From Candidatus Yanofskybacteria bacterium RIFCSPHIGHO2_01_FULL_39_8b (GTDB lineage: Bacteria > Patescibacteriota > Minisyncoccia > 2-02-FULL-40-12 > GWA2-44-9): a DNA stretch of 27,611 nt. The stretch is taken from contig MGIZ01000020.1 of the NCBI GenBank assembly GCA_001794015.1, positions 9,876 through 37,486 on the forward strand, in the 5' to 3' direction. Made by a program: the position numbers and the translations under genes. The notes beneath the pieces were generated by a model. The model made no database searches. It was given only the letters and a program-made list of their open reading frames with translations, and was not told where the DNA came from. Shown here piece after piece: positions 21,028 to 27,611 of the stretch; the first letter of the stretch is position 1; every line of letters begins with the position of its first letter.

Positions 21028-21921
21028 ATGACCATTTTAAAAAAAATAAATCACGTACCTCAATATATTTACAGAAATATATTATATCCCAAGATTTTGA
21101 GCTGGAAACTAAAAAATACCTTAGAAAAAAACAGGGAACTTAAAGATAAATATGACAATAAACGTTGTTTCATACTAGGCAATGGTCCCTCTATAAAGAA
21201 TCTGGGTATAACTAAATTAAAGGACGAATTTACTTTCGTAATGAATGAGTTTAATTACCACAGTCAGTACGGACTATTAAATCATAATAATCACGTCCTC
21301 TCTGACACTGCTTATTTTTCTAAAGATGAAGAAAGTTATTTTGTAAAGGAACTTAAAAATAAATCCAAATTAACCAATTCGAATACTGTTTTTTTTCTAA
21401 ATATTTATGGCAAAGAAGAGGTGGAAAAGAAGAATCTTTTTCAAAAAAATAAAGTTTTATATTTTGGGACACAAGGAATAATAAGTGATAAATTTGACTT
21501 TAATATCGAACTGGATAAATTTCTGCCTTGGCCAAAAAATTCTCTATTATTATGCTTAATAATTGCGTCTTATATGGGCTTTAAAAAGATATATCTGCTT
21601 GGCTGCGAACACAACTTTTTATGTTTTAACATAAATGGCAAAACTTCTACGACTTATAATCATTTTTACGATAATACCCAACTCCTTAAAGAAGTAAGGC
21701 GCGTAAACAACTCGGATGATATATCAGATCCAGCCCTAAAAAAACGAAAAAAGTTGACTTACGAAGAAAACATCGCCAATGCGCTGCAATTGTTTAGAAA
21801 CTACAGGCTTTTTTACCAAAAAATTAAAAAAACTAAGCCGGATATTGAGATATATAATGCTACTCCGGATAGTTTTTTAGATGTTTTCCCAATGATAAAT
21901 TTTGAAGATATTAAATTTTAA
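21028..21921 (+). CDS. DUF115/GT42-like protein, candidate nonulosonic acid transferase
   Basis: 297 residues, AT-rich, basic. Residues 47-56 read CFILGNGPSI, the glycine-rich loop shared by DUF115 (motility accessory factor-like) proteins and the bacterial sialyltransferases of family GT42, in both of which it contacts the CMP-sugar region. A second conserved block is LLLCLIIASYMGFKKIYLLGCEHNF, matching the A..mG.k.IyL.G.D pattern of both families. Maf proteins attach pseudaminic or legionaminic acid to flagellin and GT42 enzymes attach sialic acid to glycans, so a protein with these blocks directly after a complete CMP-nonulosonate set is a strong candidate for the transferase. The remaining sequence is unfamiliar, and a non-transferase role is possible. 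Confidence 0.6.
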   Translation: MTILKKINHVPQYIYRNILYPKILSWKLKNTLEKNRELKDKYDNKRCFILGNGPSIKNLGITKLKDEFTFVMNEFNYHSQYGLLNHNNHVLSDTAYFSKDEESYFVKELKNKSKLTNSNTVFFLNIYGKEEVEKKNLFQKNKVLYFGTQGIISDKFDFNIELDKFLPWPKNSLLLCLIIASYMGFKKIYLLGCEHNFLCFNINGKTSTTYNHFYDNTQLLKEVRRVNNSDDISDPALKKRKKLTYEENIANALQLFRNYRLFYQKIKKTKPDIEIYNATPDSFLDVFPMINFEDIKF

Positions 21922-22682
21922 TGTTCTTTACTTTTTTAAAACTCAGATTTAATCGCAAACTTCTAAGAAGATTTGGTGTCAGAAAAACAAAAATTCTGAA
22001 CTTTAGCGTCTATTATAACGATACCCGGTCATTGTTTTCAGAGTTTAAAAATATTTTCATAGACAAAATCTATCATTTTACCGCCGCCACGGAAAATCCA
22101 ATTATAATCGACGGCGGCGGACACATAGGTTTATCTGCATTGTACTTCAAAAAGATCTATCCTTCTGCCAAAATCATCATATTCGAACCCGACGCTGTTT
22201 CCATTGAGTTACTCGAAAAAAATATCATTTCCAATGATCTTAATGATGTTAAAGTTATTAAATCGGGCCTATATTCCAAAGATGGCAAGGTAAATTTTAT
22301 TGCCAATCAAACTGACGCAAGCAAAATTACTGAATCAGGCAACCAAGAAATTCAAGTTGAGAAATTAAGTAAACACATAACTTCTGAAGTAGATTTTATA
22401 AAACTCAATATTGAGGGTTCGGAAGTTGAGGTCCTTGGAGATCTGGAGTTAAATAACAAACTTAGAGATATTAAAGAAATGTGCATTGAATGGCACTCAT
22501 TTGCAAAACAAAATCAGAACTTAGGGGAATTGCTCAATATTTTAGAAAAAAATAATTTTAAATACCTCATAAATCATTTTGATTATCGCGTAAACAAAGT
22601 ACTCAAACCACCATTTAAAATATTTGATAAAACACAATATTACCTCTTAATACACGCAAAAAGAAAAGATCTCTTGGCATAA
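21921..22682 (+). CDS. FkbM-family SAM-dependent methyltransferase
   Basis: 253 residues. SAM motif I is IIIDGGGHIGLSALYF (Asp64-Gly70), followed by YPSAKIIIFEPDAVSIELLEKNI with the ribose-binding Glu, and VDFIKLNIEGSEVEVL, the FkbM signature. These enzymes O-methylate sugars and polyketides; in glycan clusters they usually cap or decorate a residue. TAATG overlap (1 bp) with the upstream gene. It is separate in family from the methyltransferase at 10132, so two different methylations are predicted in this locus. The C-terminal region is short and typical. Acceptor not deducible. Confidence 0.87.
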   Translation: MFFTFLKLRFNRKLLRRFGVRKTKILNFSVYYNDTRSLFSEFKNIFIDKIYHFTAATENPIIIDGGGHIGLSALYFKKIYPSAKIIIFEPDAVSIELLEKNIISNDLNDVKVIKSGLYSKDGKVNFIANQTDASKITESGNQEIQVEKLSKHITSEVDFIKLNIEGSEVEVLGDLELNNKLRDIKEMCIEWHSFAKQNQNLGELLNILEKNNFKYLINHFDYRVNKVLKPPFKIFDKTQYYLLIHAKRKDLLA

Positions 22683-22706
22683 TTCCTTATTACTAATTTC
22701 AAAACA

Positions 22707-23492
22707 ATGTTAGGATTCATAAAAAGAATAATAAAAATTCAAAAAAATATCCTCAATAGAACCAGAAACAGATTAATCCCTACCGCATATATTCTTCTCT
22801 ACCATAGAATAGCAGATGTTAAAGATGACCCGTTACAACTTTCTGTTAACCCTGAAAATTTCAAAAATCAACTTCTATATTTGAAGCAGAAATATAATAT
22901 AGTCCCCTTAGTCCAACTCGTCATGTGGCTAAGAAAAGGCGGGCTTAAAGACAACTCGGTTGCAGTAACTTTTGATGACGGCTATGCTGACAATCTCCAT
23001 AATGCCCTGCCCATATTAAAAGAGTTGAACGTCCCCGCTACAATTTTTATTACTTCTGGATATATAAGTTCCAATAAACATTTCTACTGGGACGGCAATA
23101 CAAGACCCGAAGACCGAGGCCGGCCGCTTACGCATGATGAATTGATTGAACTGGCCAAATGCAATCTAATCGAAATTGGCGCTCATACCATATCCCACCC
23201 GCGCTTGTCTGCCTTGCCCTTGCCCAAACAAGAGGAGGAGATTAATGGAAGCAAAAAACAAATCGAGAAAGTATTAAACTATCCTCAAATAAGCCTTGCT
23301 TATCCCTTTGGTGATAAAGAAAGTTTCGATAAAAACGCCATTGAAATAGTAAAAAAATCCGGATTCAACTATGCCTGTTCAAACATCCACGAAAGAGTAA
23401 CTAAAAATTCTAACTTATATGCTCTTCCCCGATTTGTCGTAAGGAATTGGAACGAAGAAAGATTTAAAAAAGAATTTAATAATTTTATATAA
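22707..23492 (+). CDS. Polysaccharide deacetylase (NodB/CE4 family)
   Basis: 261 residues. Motif 1 is VTFDDGYADN with catalytic-base and zinc Asp90-Asp91; motif 2 is IGAHTISHPRLS with zinc ligands His160 and His164; motif 3 is LAYPFGDKESF. The N-terminal ILLYHRIAD is typical of the family. The first 25 residues are basic and moderately hydrophobic but do not form a clear signal peptide, so a cytoplasmic or membrane-associated site is likely. It removes an N- or O-acetyl group from a glycan intermediate. It ends the plus-strand cluster, with a gene converging from the other strand only 8 bp away and no terminator between them. Confidence 0.9.
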   Translation: MLGFIKRIIKIQKNILNRTRNRLIPTAYILLYHRIADVKDDPLQLSVNPENFKNQLLYLKQKYNIVPLVQLVMWLRKGGLKDNSVAVTFDDGYADNLHNALPILKELNVPATIFITSGYISSNKHFYWDGNTRPEDRGRPLTHDELIELAKCNLIEIGAHTISHPRLSALPLPKQEEEINGSKKQIEKVLNYPQISLAYPFGDKESFDKNAIEIVKKSGFNYACSNIHERVTKNSNLYALPRFVVRNWNEERFKKEFNNFI

Positions 23493-23500
23493 TAATCCCG

Positions 23501-24712
23501 TTAATCGTAAAGGATGGAGGAATAAAGTTCTAAATATTTTTGGGCCATGAGTTCGAGCGAGAAATTTTGACTTGCCCCAATAGAAGAACTATTTCTCATA
23601 CTTTTCAACTCATGGTCGGGAAGTGAAAGAAGGAACTCAAGACCAGCAGAAAGCTCTTCTGATTTTTTATATCCGGCAATGTAACCGGTTTTTTTATGTT
23701 CAACTAATTCAGATATTCCGCCAGTATTAAATGATAAGACCGGCAATCCGCAGGCTTGAGCCTCAAGAACAACGAGAGGACAATTATCAGCAATCGAGGG
23801 ATAAAGGAGAATATCTGAAGCTGAATAATATTTTGCCATAACTTTTTCATCATTAATGTATGGTACGATCTTAAGATTTGGCATTGAATCATCTTCTTTA
23901 ATGCCTCCGAGATCAATAAAACATATGTCGTTCCTGTGTTTGTATTTGTTAACTATATTCTGAAAATAATTACCGCCTTTCCAGGGATTAGATTGTCCCC
24001 TTTTAGCAACGATCAAAATTATTTTTTTATCCTGGGGTAATCCAAGTTCATCCCGAGACTGATCTTTCGACAAAGATTTAAAAATATTTGTATCAATCCC
24101 ATTATAGATTACGGTTATAGGCTTATTCGCTAGTGTGCTTTGGCCGACTTTGTCTGCAAGCCATTTTGAGGGCGTAACAATATGAAAATTAGATTTTGAA
24201 TATACTTGTTCTTTAATTTTCTCTAAATATTTTTCATTATGCCAAGCGATTGGCGGATAGATCTCTAAACTTGGGCAGGTAAAAAATCCGCTGTTCTTTA
24301 AAGCACCATCGAATGAGTGGGCGCAATGGGCAGTAATCGGCCACATATCGTGGAATGTCCATATTACGGGTTTTGAAGCTGAGATTTTTATCAATGTTTT
24401 TAAATTAAAATAATTTGAATGAAGATTGTGACAATGTATTATATCTGCCTTCTTAAATTCATTCATCTTTAGAATATGATCTGAATGAAAAAGATCTATA
24501 TCATTAGCCAAATAATAAGTCAGTTTTTTTAAAAGCCTTCTCTTGAAATCGTTATATGGCCGAATTGGGACAACATTATCATCCAAAGAATATTTTCGAG
24601 AAACCAAAAGTACAGACCCGTGTCCCTCTTTTTCCAACTCTTTTCCGAACCGATAGGCAACCTTAGCCGCTCCCCCTCGGATATCAGCTGTATTAATTTG
24701 AAGTATATTCAT
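23501..24712 (-). CDS. Glycosyltransferase family 4 (GT-B)
   Basis: About 403 residues from the preferred start, ATG at 24712 (MNILQINTADIRGGAAKVA); an ATG at 24736 would add eight residues unlike the family. The N-terminal domain carries the glycine-rich acceptor loop RGGAAKVAYRFGKELEKEGH, then DIIHCHNLHSNYF and TFHDMWP. The C-terminal donor domain begins near ITVIYNGIDTNIF, continues with IILIVAKRG.SNPWKGG (substituting for the usual GRL..KG), and ends with PSIADNCPLVVLEAQACGLPVLSFNTGGISELV, the EX7E-type motif. Such enzymes retain the anomeric configuration and use NDP-sugars. Transcribed against the cluster but probably part of the same glycan system. Donor and acceptor unknown. Confidence 0.88.
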   Translation of the reverse strand: MNILQINTADIRGGAAKVAYRFGKELEKEGHGSVLLVSRKYSLDDNVVPIRPYNDFKRRLLKKLTYYLANDIDLFHSDHILKMNEFKKADIIHCHNLHSNYFNLKTLIKISASKPVIWTFHDMWPITAHCAHSFDGALKNSGFFTCPSLEIYPPIAWHNEKYLEKIKEQVYSKSNFHIVTPSKWLADKVGQSTLANKPITVIYNGIDTNIFKSLSKDQSRDELGLPQDKKIILIVAKRGQSNPWKGGNYFQNIVNKYKHRNDICFIDLGGIKEDDSMPNLKIVPYINDEKVMAKYYSASDILLYPSIADNCPLVVLEAQACGLPVLSFNTGGISELVEHKKTGYIAGYKKSEELSAGLEFLLSLPDHELKSMRNSSSIGASQNFSLELMAQKYLELYSSILYD

Positions 24713-24759
24713 ATGAGTACTTCTAACGGGATTCATCCCCTATAATTAAATCATAAACC

Positions 24760-24789
24760 AAAAAAACGTAAAGGCGCCGAGTGGCGCCT
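24760..24789 (-). terminator. Rho-independent terminator after the minus-strand GT-B-like gene
   Basis: On the minus strand AGGCGCC (24789-24783) pairs with GGCGCCT (24778-24772) around the 4-nt loop ACTC, followed a few bases on by a run of seven Ts (24766-24760). The stem includes the stop codon region of the gene at 24788-25831. Confidence 0.8.
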
Positions 24790-25831
24790 ATTGAATTATG
24801 TCTTCTATAAAATCTGCGATCCTTTCTGAATTTTTTCCGTCACATTTGAACACCTTCCCCTGAGATTCTGAGAGATCAAGAGATCCCGAAATTCCTTTCT
24901 GTAATTTTTCCATTAATTCGATTCTGTTACAAGCTATATCCGTACAACCTAAAGAAACCATCGGATAATAATTTAAACCGGTAAGTCTTCTATAAATCTT
25001 CATCCCCCTGTCTGGATAAAGAATGGCAATATTCGGCTTTCTTAAAATAGCTGCTTCAGTTAATACTGTTGAAAAAATAGAAACAACTAAATTAGATACG
25101 GATATTAGATCCCTAATATCAACCCCCGGAGCATGGGTATCAATCAAGACTCCTCTAAACTTTGCCAAAGATTCTTCCCACAATGGAAGCTCCTCGGGTG
25201 TTTCATCTTTCATCCCCGGATGAAGCCTGGGAATGAGATATACATCTTCACTTAGAGCATTTAAAGATTCTACAAGCTCTGATATCGCATGTCCAGTCTC
25301 CCACCACACTCCAGCGAATAATACTGCGGGCTTCCCGTCATCTATTTTAAATAAATCATAAATCTTATTTCTAGATCTAGCCGTATTAAAATCTGCATAA
25401 GAATCGAGGGCAGGATAGCCAGAAATAATAATCTGAGAACTTTTATATCCTCGCCAAGCATTAAAAGTTATCTCGACATCAATATTATCATTTACGAATA
25501 TAAAGCTAGGCCTTGAACCTTCGGACCAATTTTTCAAACCAGCACCCCGTTGATCCTGAACAACTACCGATTTAGCAGAATTAAAAAATCTAACCGCTTC
25601 GACGCCCTGACCAGAACATGCACTAGATACTATTAAGTCTGGACACTTTATATCCTGCGGACTTTTGATGTAGCAATGCTTAATTCCCTGGGCTGAAAGA
25701 ATATCTTTGCCCCCTCCATCTTCTTGTGCAACCCATTTAATTTCAAACTTTCTCTCTTGAAGAATTTTTACAACAGGAATCAAACCCCTGGTACCGCCTA
25801 CATCTCTAGAAAAAACCAGAGCTTTTGGCAC
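24788..25831 (-). CDS. GT-B-fold glycosyltransferase-like protein, unassigned
   Basis: 347 residues. Two Rossmann-like halves are suggested: an N-terminal ALVFSRDVGGTRGLIPVVKILQ with a glycine-rich loop, and a C-terminal YLIPRLHPGMK... SNLVVSIFSTVLTEAAILRKPNIAIL. The second resembles the donor-binding site of CDP-glycerol transferase/KpsS-like and 2-epimerase-like GT-B proteins (R.HP then S..S....EA). No confident family can be given. The start is GTG at 25831: a GAGGA at 25842-25838 on the minus strand lies 6 nt upstream, one of the few clear ribosome sites in the window. It has its own promoter-like and terminator sequences, so it is a single-gene unit. Surface-polymer synthesis is the best guess from fold and location. 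Confidence 0.6.
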   Translation of the reverse strand: MPKALVFSRDVGGTRGLIPVVKILQERKFEIKWVAQEDGGGKDILSAQGIKHCYIKSPQDIKCPDLIVSSACSGQGVEAVRFFNSAKSVVVQDQRGAGLKNWSEGSRPSFIFVNDNIDVEITFNAWRGYKSSQIIISGYPALDSYADFNTARSRNKIYDLFKIDDGKPAVLFAGVWWETGHAISELVESLNALSEDVYLIPRLHPGMKDETPEELPLWEESLAKFRGVLIDTHAPGVDIRDLISVSNLVVSIFSTVLTEAAILRKPNIAILYPDRGMKIYRRLTGLNYYPMVSLGCTDIACNRIELMEKLQKGISGSLDLSESQGKVFKCDGKNSERIADFIEDIIQ

Positions 25832-25862
25832 TTTCTATCCTCAATTTAAAATAACTGAGAAT

Positions 25863-25890
25863 ATAATACCACAAAATATATAAATATCAA
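25863..25890 (-). promoter_or_regulatory. Promoter candidate for the GT-B-like gene
   Basis: On the minus strand TTGATA (25890-25885) and TATTAT (25868-25863) are 16 bp apart, about 30 nt before the GTG start. The rest of the 141-bp gap up to recA holds a short direct repeat (TGCTTAGGG at 25896-25904 and 25912-25920) and no gene. Confidence 0.5.
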
Positions 25891-25972
25891 CTCACTGCTT
25901 AGGGATTACAATGCTTAGGGGATAGAAAAAGAATTATTAAAATCGGGTAAGAAATTAAAGAGACAAAAGCGA

Positions 25973-26998
25973 TTAAGCTTCAAGCACTGCCGCCTCCTTA
26001 ATTTTTGAGACAATTTCTTTTTCGACTTTAGGATTCTCTTTGAGATACTGGCGAGAGCCTTCAATGCCTTGGCCGAGTTTTTGATCACCATAATTAAACC
26101 AGCTTCCGGCTTTTGAAACTACATTATATCTCACTCCGGCATTGACAATATCGGCATATTTGGAGATACCTTCGTTATAGAGAATATCAAATTCACAAGT
26201 CCTGAACGGCGGAGCGACTTTATTTTTAACTACTTTTACCTTTACTCGGTTGCCGACAATTTTCTCTCCTGCCTGTATCTGGGCTGCCTTGCGAACTTCA
26301 ACCCGAACCGATGAATAGAACTTCAATGCCATGCCGCCGGTAGTTGTTTCGGGGTTGCCAAACATAACACCGATTCTCATTCGCAATTGATTTATAAAAA
26401 TAATGGTCGTGTTGGATTTAGCCACAATAGCAGTAAGTTTTCTCAAAGCATGGGACATTAATCGAGCCTGAAGACCCATATGCTGTTGATCCATTTCTCC
26501 TTCTATCTCCGCCCGGGGCGTAAGGGCCGCTACCGAATCAACAATAATTACATCTATGCCGCCGGATTTAACCAGCGACTCAACAATATCCAGAGCCTGT
26601 TCGCCGGTATCAGGTTGGGATATTAAAAGCTGGTCTATTTTAACACCAATTTTTTTGGCATATTCCGGGTCTAGCGCGTGTTCGGCATCAACAAAAGCCG
26701 CCACTCCGCCCATCTTTTGAGCCTCGGCCACGACGTGAAGACATAATGTGGTCTTGCCGGAACTTTCAGGACCATAAACCTCAATTATCCTGCCTCGCGG
26801 TATTCCACCAACGCCCAAAGCTAAATCAAGGGATAATGATCCGGTAGGAATTACATCTACATCAACCCTGCCAACCTCCCCCAACTTCATAATCGCCCCT
26901 TCGCCATATTTCTCCTGAATTTCTTTTACCATCATTTCGACGTTTTTCACCTTTGTTGAACTTACTGAAGATTTCTCTTCGTTTTGTTTTTTAGCCAT
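25973..26998 (-). CDS. recA: Recombinase RecA
   Basis: 341 residues from ATG 26998 (MAKKQNEEKSS). DNA strand exchange in homologous recombination, and coprotease for LexA-type repressors. Walker A GPESSGKT is at residues 76-83; IIVDSVAALTPRAEIEGEMDQQHMGLQARLMSHALRKL includes Walker B and the L1 DNA-binding loop; INQLRMRIGVMFGNPETTTGGMALKFY covers L2. The C-terminal domain has the usual GSWFNYGDQKLGQG segment. The tail is short and lacks the strongly acidic end of enterobacterial RecA. A TTG at 27025 would add nine residues and is less likely. Only a weak hairpin (AAGC/GCTT) follows the stop codon. As a conserved core gene it marks the chromosomal side of the glycan island. Its GC content is visibly higher than that of the cluster. 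Confidence 0.98.
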   Translation of the reverse strand: MAKKQNEEKSSVSSTKVKNVEMMVKEIQEKYGEGAIMKLGEVGRVDVDVIPTGSLSLDLALGVGGIPRGRIIEVYGPESSGKTTLCLHVVAEAQKMGGVAAFVDAEHALDPEYAKKIGVKIDQLLISQPDTGEQALDIVESLVKSGGIDVIIVDSVAALTPRAEIEGEMDQQHMGLQARLMSHALRKLTAIVAKSNTTIIFINQLRMRIGVMFGNPETTTGGMALKFYSSVRVEVRKAAQIQAGEKIVGNRVKVKVVKNKVAPPFRTCEFDILYNEGISKYADIVNAGVRYNVVSKAGSWFNYGDQKLGQGIEGSRQYLKENPKVEKEIVSKIKEAAVLEA

Positions 26999-27011
26999 AA
27001 TATTATAAGCT

Positions 27012-27031
27012 AATGTCTCCCTCAAGACATT
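27012..27031 (-). promoter_or_regulatory. recA: Palindrome in the recA leader (operator or RNA hairpin)
   Basis: Minus strand reads AATGTCT, loop TGAGGG, AGACATT: a perfect 7-bp inverted repeat with a 6-nt loop, 13 nt upstream of the preferred ATG. The loop carries the only GAGGG ribosome-site-like sequence before recA. It lies about 20 bp downstream of the promoter's -10 box. Confidence 0.5.
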
Positions 27032-27049
27032 TTTACGTTTTAATAATCT

Positions 27050-27077
27050 ATTCTATAAAATAATAATATAAAATCAA
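27050..27077 (-). promoter_or_regulatory. recA: Promoter candidate for recA
   Basis: On the minus strand TTGATT (27077-27072) and TAGAAT (27055-27050) have a 16-bp spacer, placing the transcript start about 45 nt before ATG 26998. TATAAT at 27005-27000 is a perfect -10 hexamer but lies too close to the ATG to drive a normal transcript. Confidence 0.45.
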
Positions 27078-27082
27078 GGGAT

Positions 27083-27109
27083 AAAAAAACAAGCTGTTTA
27101 CGCTTGTTT
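27083..27109 (-). terminator. Rho-independent terminator after the HAD phosphatase gene
   Basis: On the minus strand AAACAAGC (27109-27102) pairs with GCTTGTTT (27094-27087) around a 7-nt loop that holds the stop codon, and a T-run follows (27089-27083). It separates the HAD gene from recA. Confidence 0.75.
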
Positions 27110-27611
27110 AGATTTTTCCAAAATTTTATCCACCGCTTCCATGAGACTAAACACCCTAAAATAATAGTCATCATCAGTTAATGCTGAATTATGGGGACGA
27201 TCAATTAATAAAGTCCTGCATCTAGCCGCCCGGCCAGTCTGCATATCTTGACCAGTGTCACCAATCATCCATGATTTAAATAAATCTATCCCCCATTTAT
27301 CAGCCGCCGCCAGAAGCATCATGGGTGACGGCTTTTTGAATGGGCAGTTATCAGCCTTAGTATGTCTACACATTAAAACATCATCAAAGCCGAGGGTATC
27401 AACGACCTTTTTATGTATTTTACGCCAAACTTCTTCTTCCATATATCCGTGAGCTACATCCGGCTGATTTGTTACTAAGATTCTTAAGAATCCTGCTTCT
27501 TTTAACCTGCTTAATGCTAAATACGCATTTGGCAAAAATTTAAGTTCGTGTTCATGAAAAGGTGCCGTTATTTTCTTGACAAAATCCGGCCGATAGATAG
27601 CTTCAATTACC
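27098..27611 (-). CDS. HAD-family phosphatase, GmhB/HisB-like, cut by the right edge
   Basis: The minus-strand frame stays open to the window edge, so about 170 C-terminal residues are present and the N-terminal DxDGT nucleophile motif lies outside; the TTG at 27535 is not the start. The visible part begins VIEAIYRPDFVKK, then HELKFLPNAYLALSRLKEAGF and ILVTNQPDVAHG (motif II Thr-Asn-Gln), as in GmhB. CRHTKADNCPFKKPSPMMLLAA has Cys-His and Cys before Lys-Lys-Pro, a reduced version of the GmhB zinc loop and motif III lysine; WMIGDTGQDMQTGRAA is motif IV. A sugar bisphosphate or similar phosphomonoester is the likely substrate. It is distinct from the true gmhB at 4410, whose zinc loop is complete. 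Confidence 0.82.
   Translation of the reverse strand, partial: VIEAIYRPDFVKKITAPFHEHELKFLPNAYLALSRLKEAGFLRILVTNQPDVAHGYMEEEVWRKIHKKVVDTLGFDDVLMCRHTKADNCPFKKPSPMMLLAAADKWGIDLFKSWMIGDTGQDMQTGRAARCRTLLIDRPHNSALTDDDYYFRVFSLMEAVDKILEKSKQA

Noticed and set aside
25896..25920. Short direct repeat TGCTTAGGG (two copies, 16-bp period) between recA and the GT-B-like gene
   Set aside because: Only nine bases twice, not positioned on a promoter element; too little to claim function.
26998..27010. TATAAT just before the recA ATG as the recA promoter
   Set aside because: The hexamer lies only about 2 bases before the ATG, so transcription would begin after the start codon; the upstream TTGATT/TAGAAT pair is better placed.

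Overview
The window looks like a chromosomal segment of a low-GC bacterium with very tightly packed genes. Standard stop codons are used, including TGA as a stop at 12000-12002 and 13824-13826, so this is not a lineage that recodes TGA. Many starts lack a convincing Shine-Dalgarno site. The style (chains of overlapping genes, a large sugar-modification island next to recA, AT-rich codons) would suit a Patescibacteria/CPR-type genome, but no marker here proves that and the assignment is an inference.

Left edge (1-2605): the 3' end of a sugar-nucleotide epimerase (GDP-fucose synthase-like) with a terminator, then a B12-binding-type radical SAM enzyme, also followed by a terminator. The radical SAM gene is visibly more GC-rich than the glycan genes after it.

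Centre (about 2635-23492): one long plus-strand run of 21 genes for a modified surface glycan, most overlapping by 1-25 bp or separated by very little. (a) Heptose/sulfate block: a glycosyltransferase, phosphoheptose isomerase GmhA, heptose-bisphosphate phosphatase GmhB, a 904-residue protein joining a pyruvate-kinase-like domain, ATP sulfurylase and APS kinase, and an overlapping PAPS-dependent sulfotransferase. (b) Amidation block: HisF-like, HisH-like, a methyltransferase and a WbpG/WbuX-type PP-loop amidotransferase, arranged to put an amidine, possibly N-methylated, on a sugar. (c) Nonulosonic (sialic-like) acid block: CMP-sugar synthetase, NeuB-type synthase, NeuC/LegG-type 2-epimerase, sugar N-formyltransferase, DegT-type aminotransferase, 4,6-dehydratase and three Gfo/Idh/MocA oxidoreductases. 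The presence of a 2-epimerase, an aminotransferase and a 4,6-dehydratase points to a legionaminic-type acid rather than plain N-acetylneuraminate, with formyl in place of the usual second acetyl. (d) Assembly block: a GNGPS-motif protein of DUF115/GT42-like type (candidate nonulosonate transferase), an FkbM methyltransferase and a polysaccharide deacetylase.

Right side (23501-27611): minus-strand genes: a GT4 glycosyltransferase converging on the cluster, a GT-B-like protein, recA, and a second GmhB-like HAD phosphatase cut by the window edge. Rho-independent terminators and promoter-like sequences separate these into single-gene units.

The standout is the pyruvate kinase/ATP sulfurylase/APS kinase fusion with its own sulfotransferase. 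If the kinase domain is active it would regenerate, from PEP, the ADP made by APS kinase, giving one polypeptide that makes PAPS for the neighbouring sulfotransferase. Second is the locus-wide prediction of a sulfated glycan carrying an N-formyl, amidinated, possibly N-methylated legionaminic-like acid.
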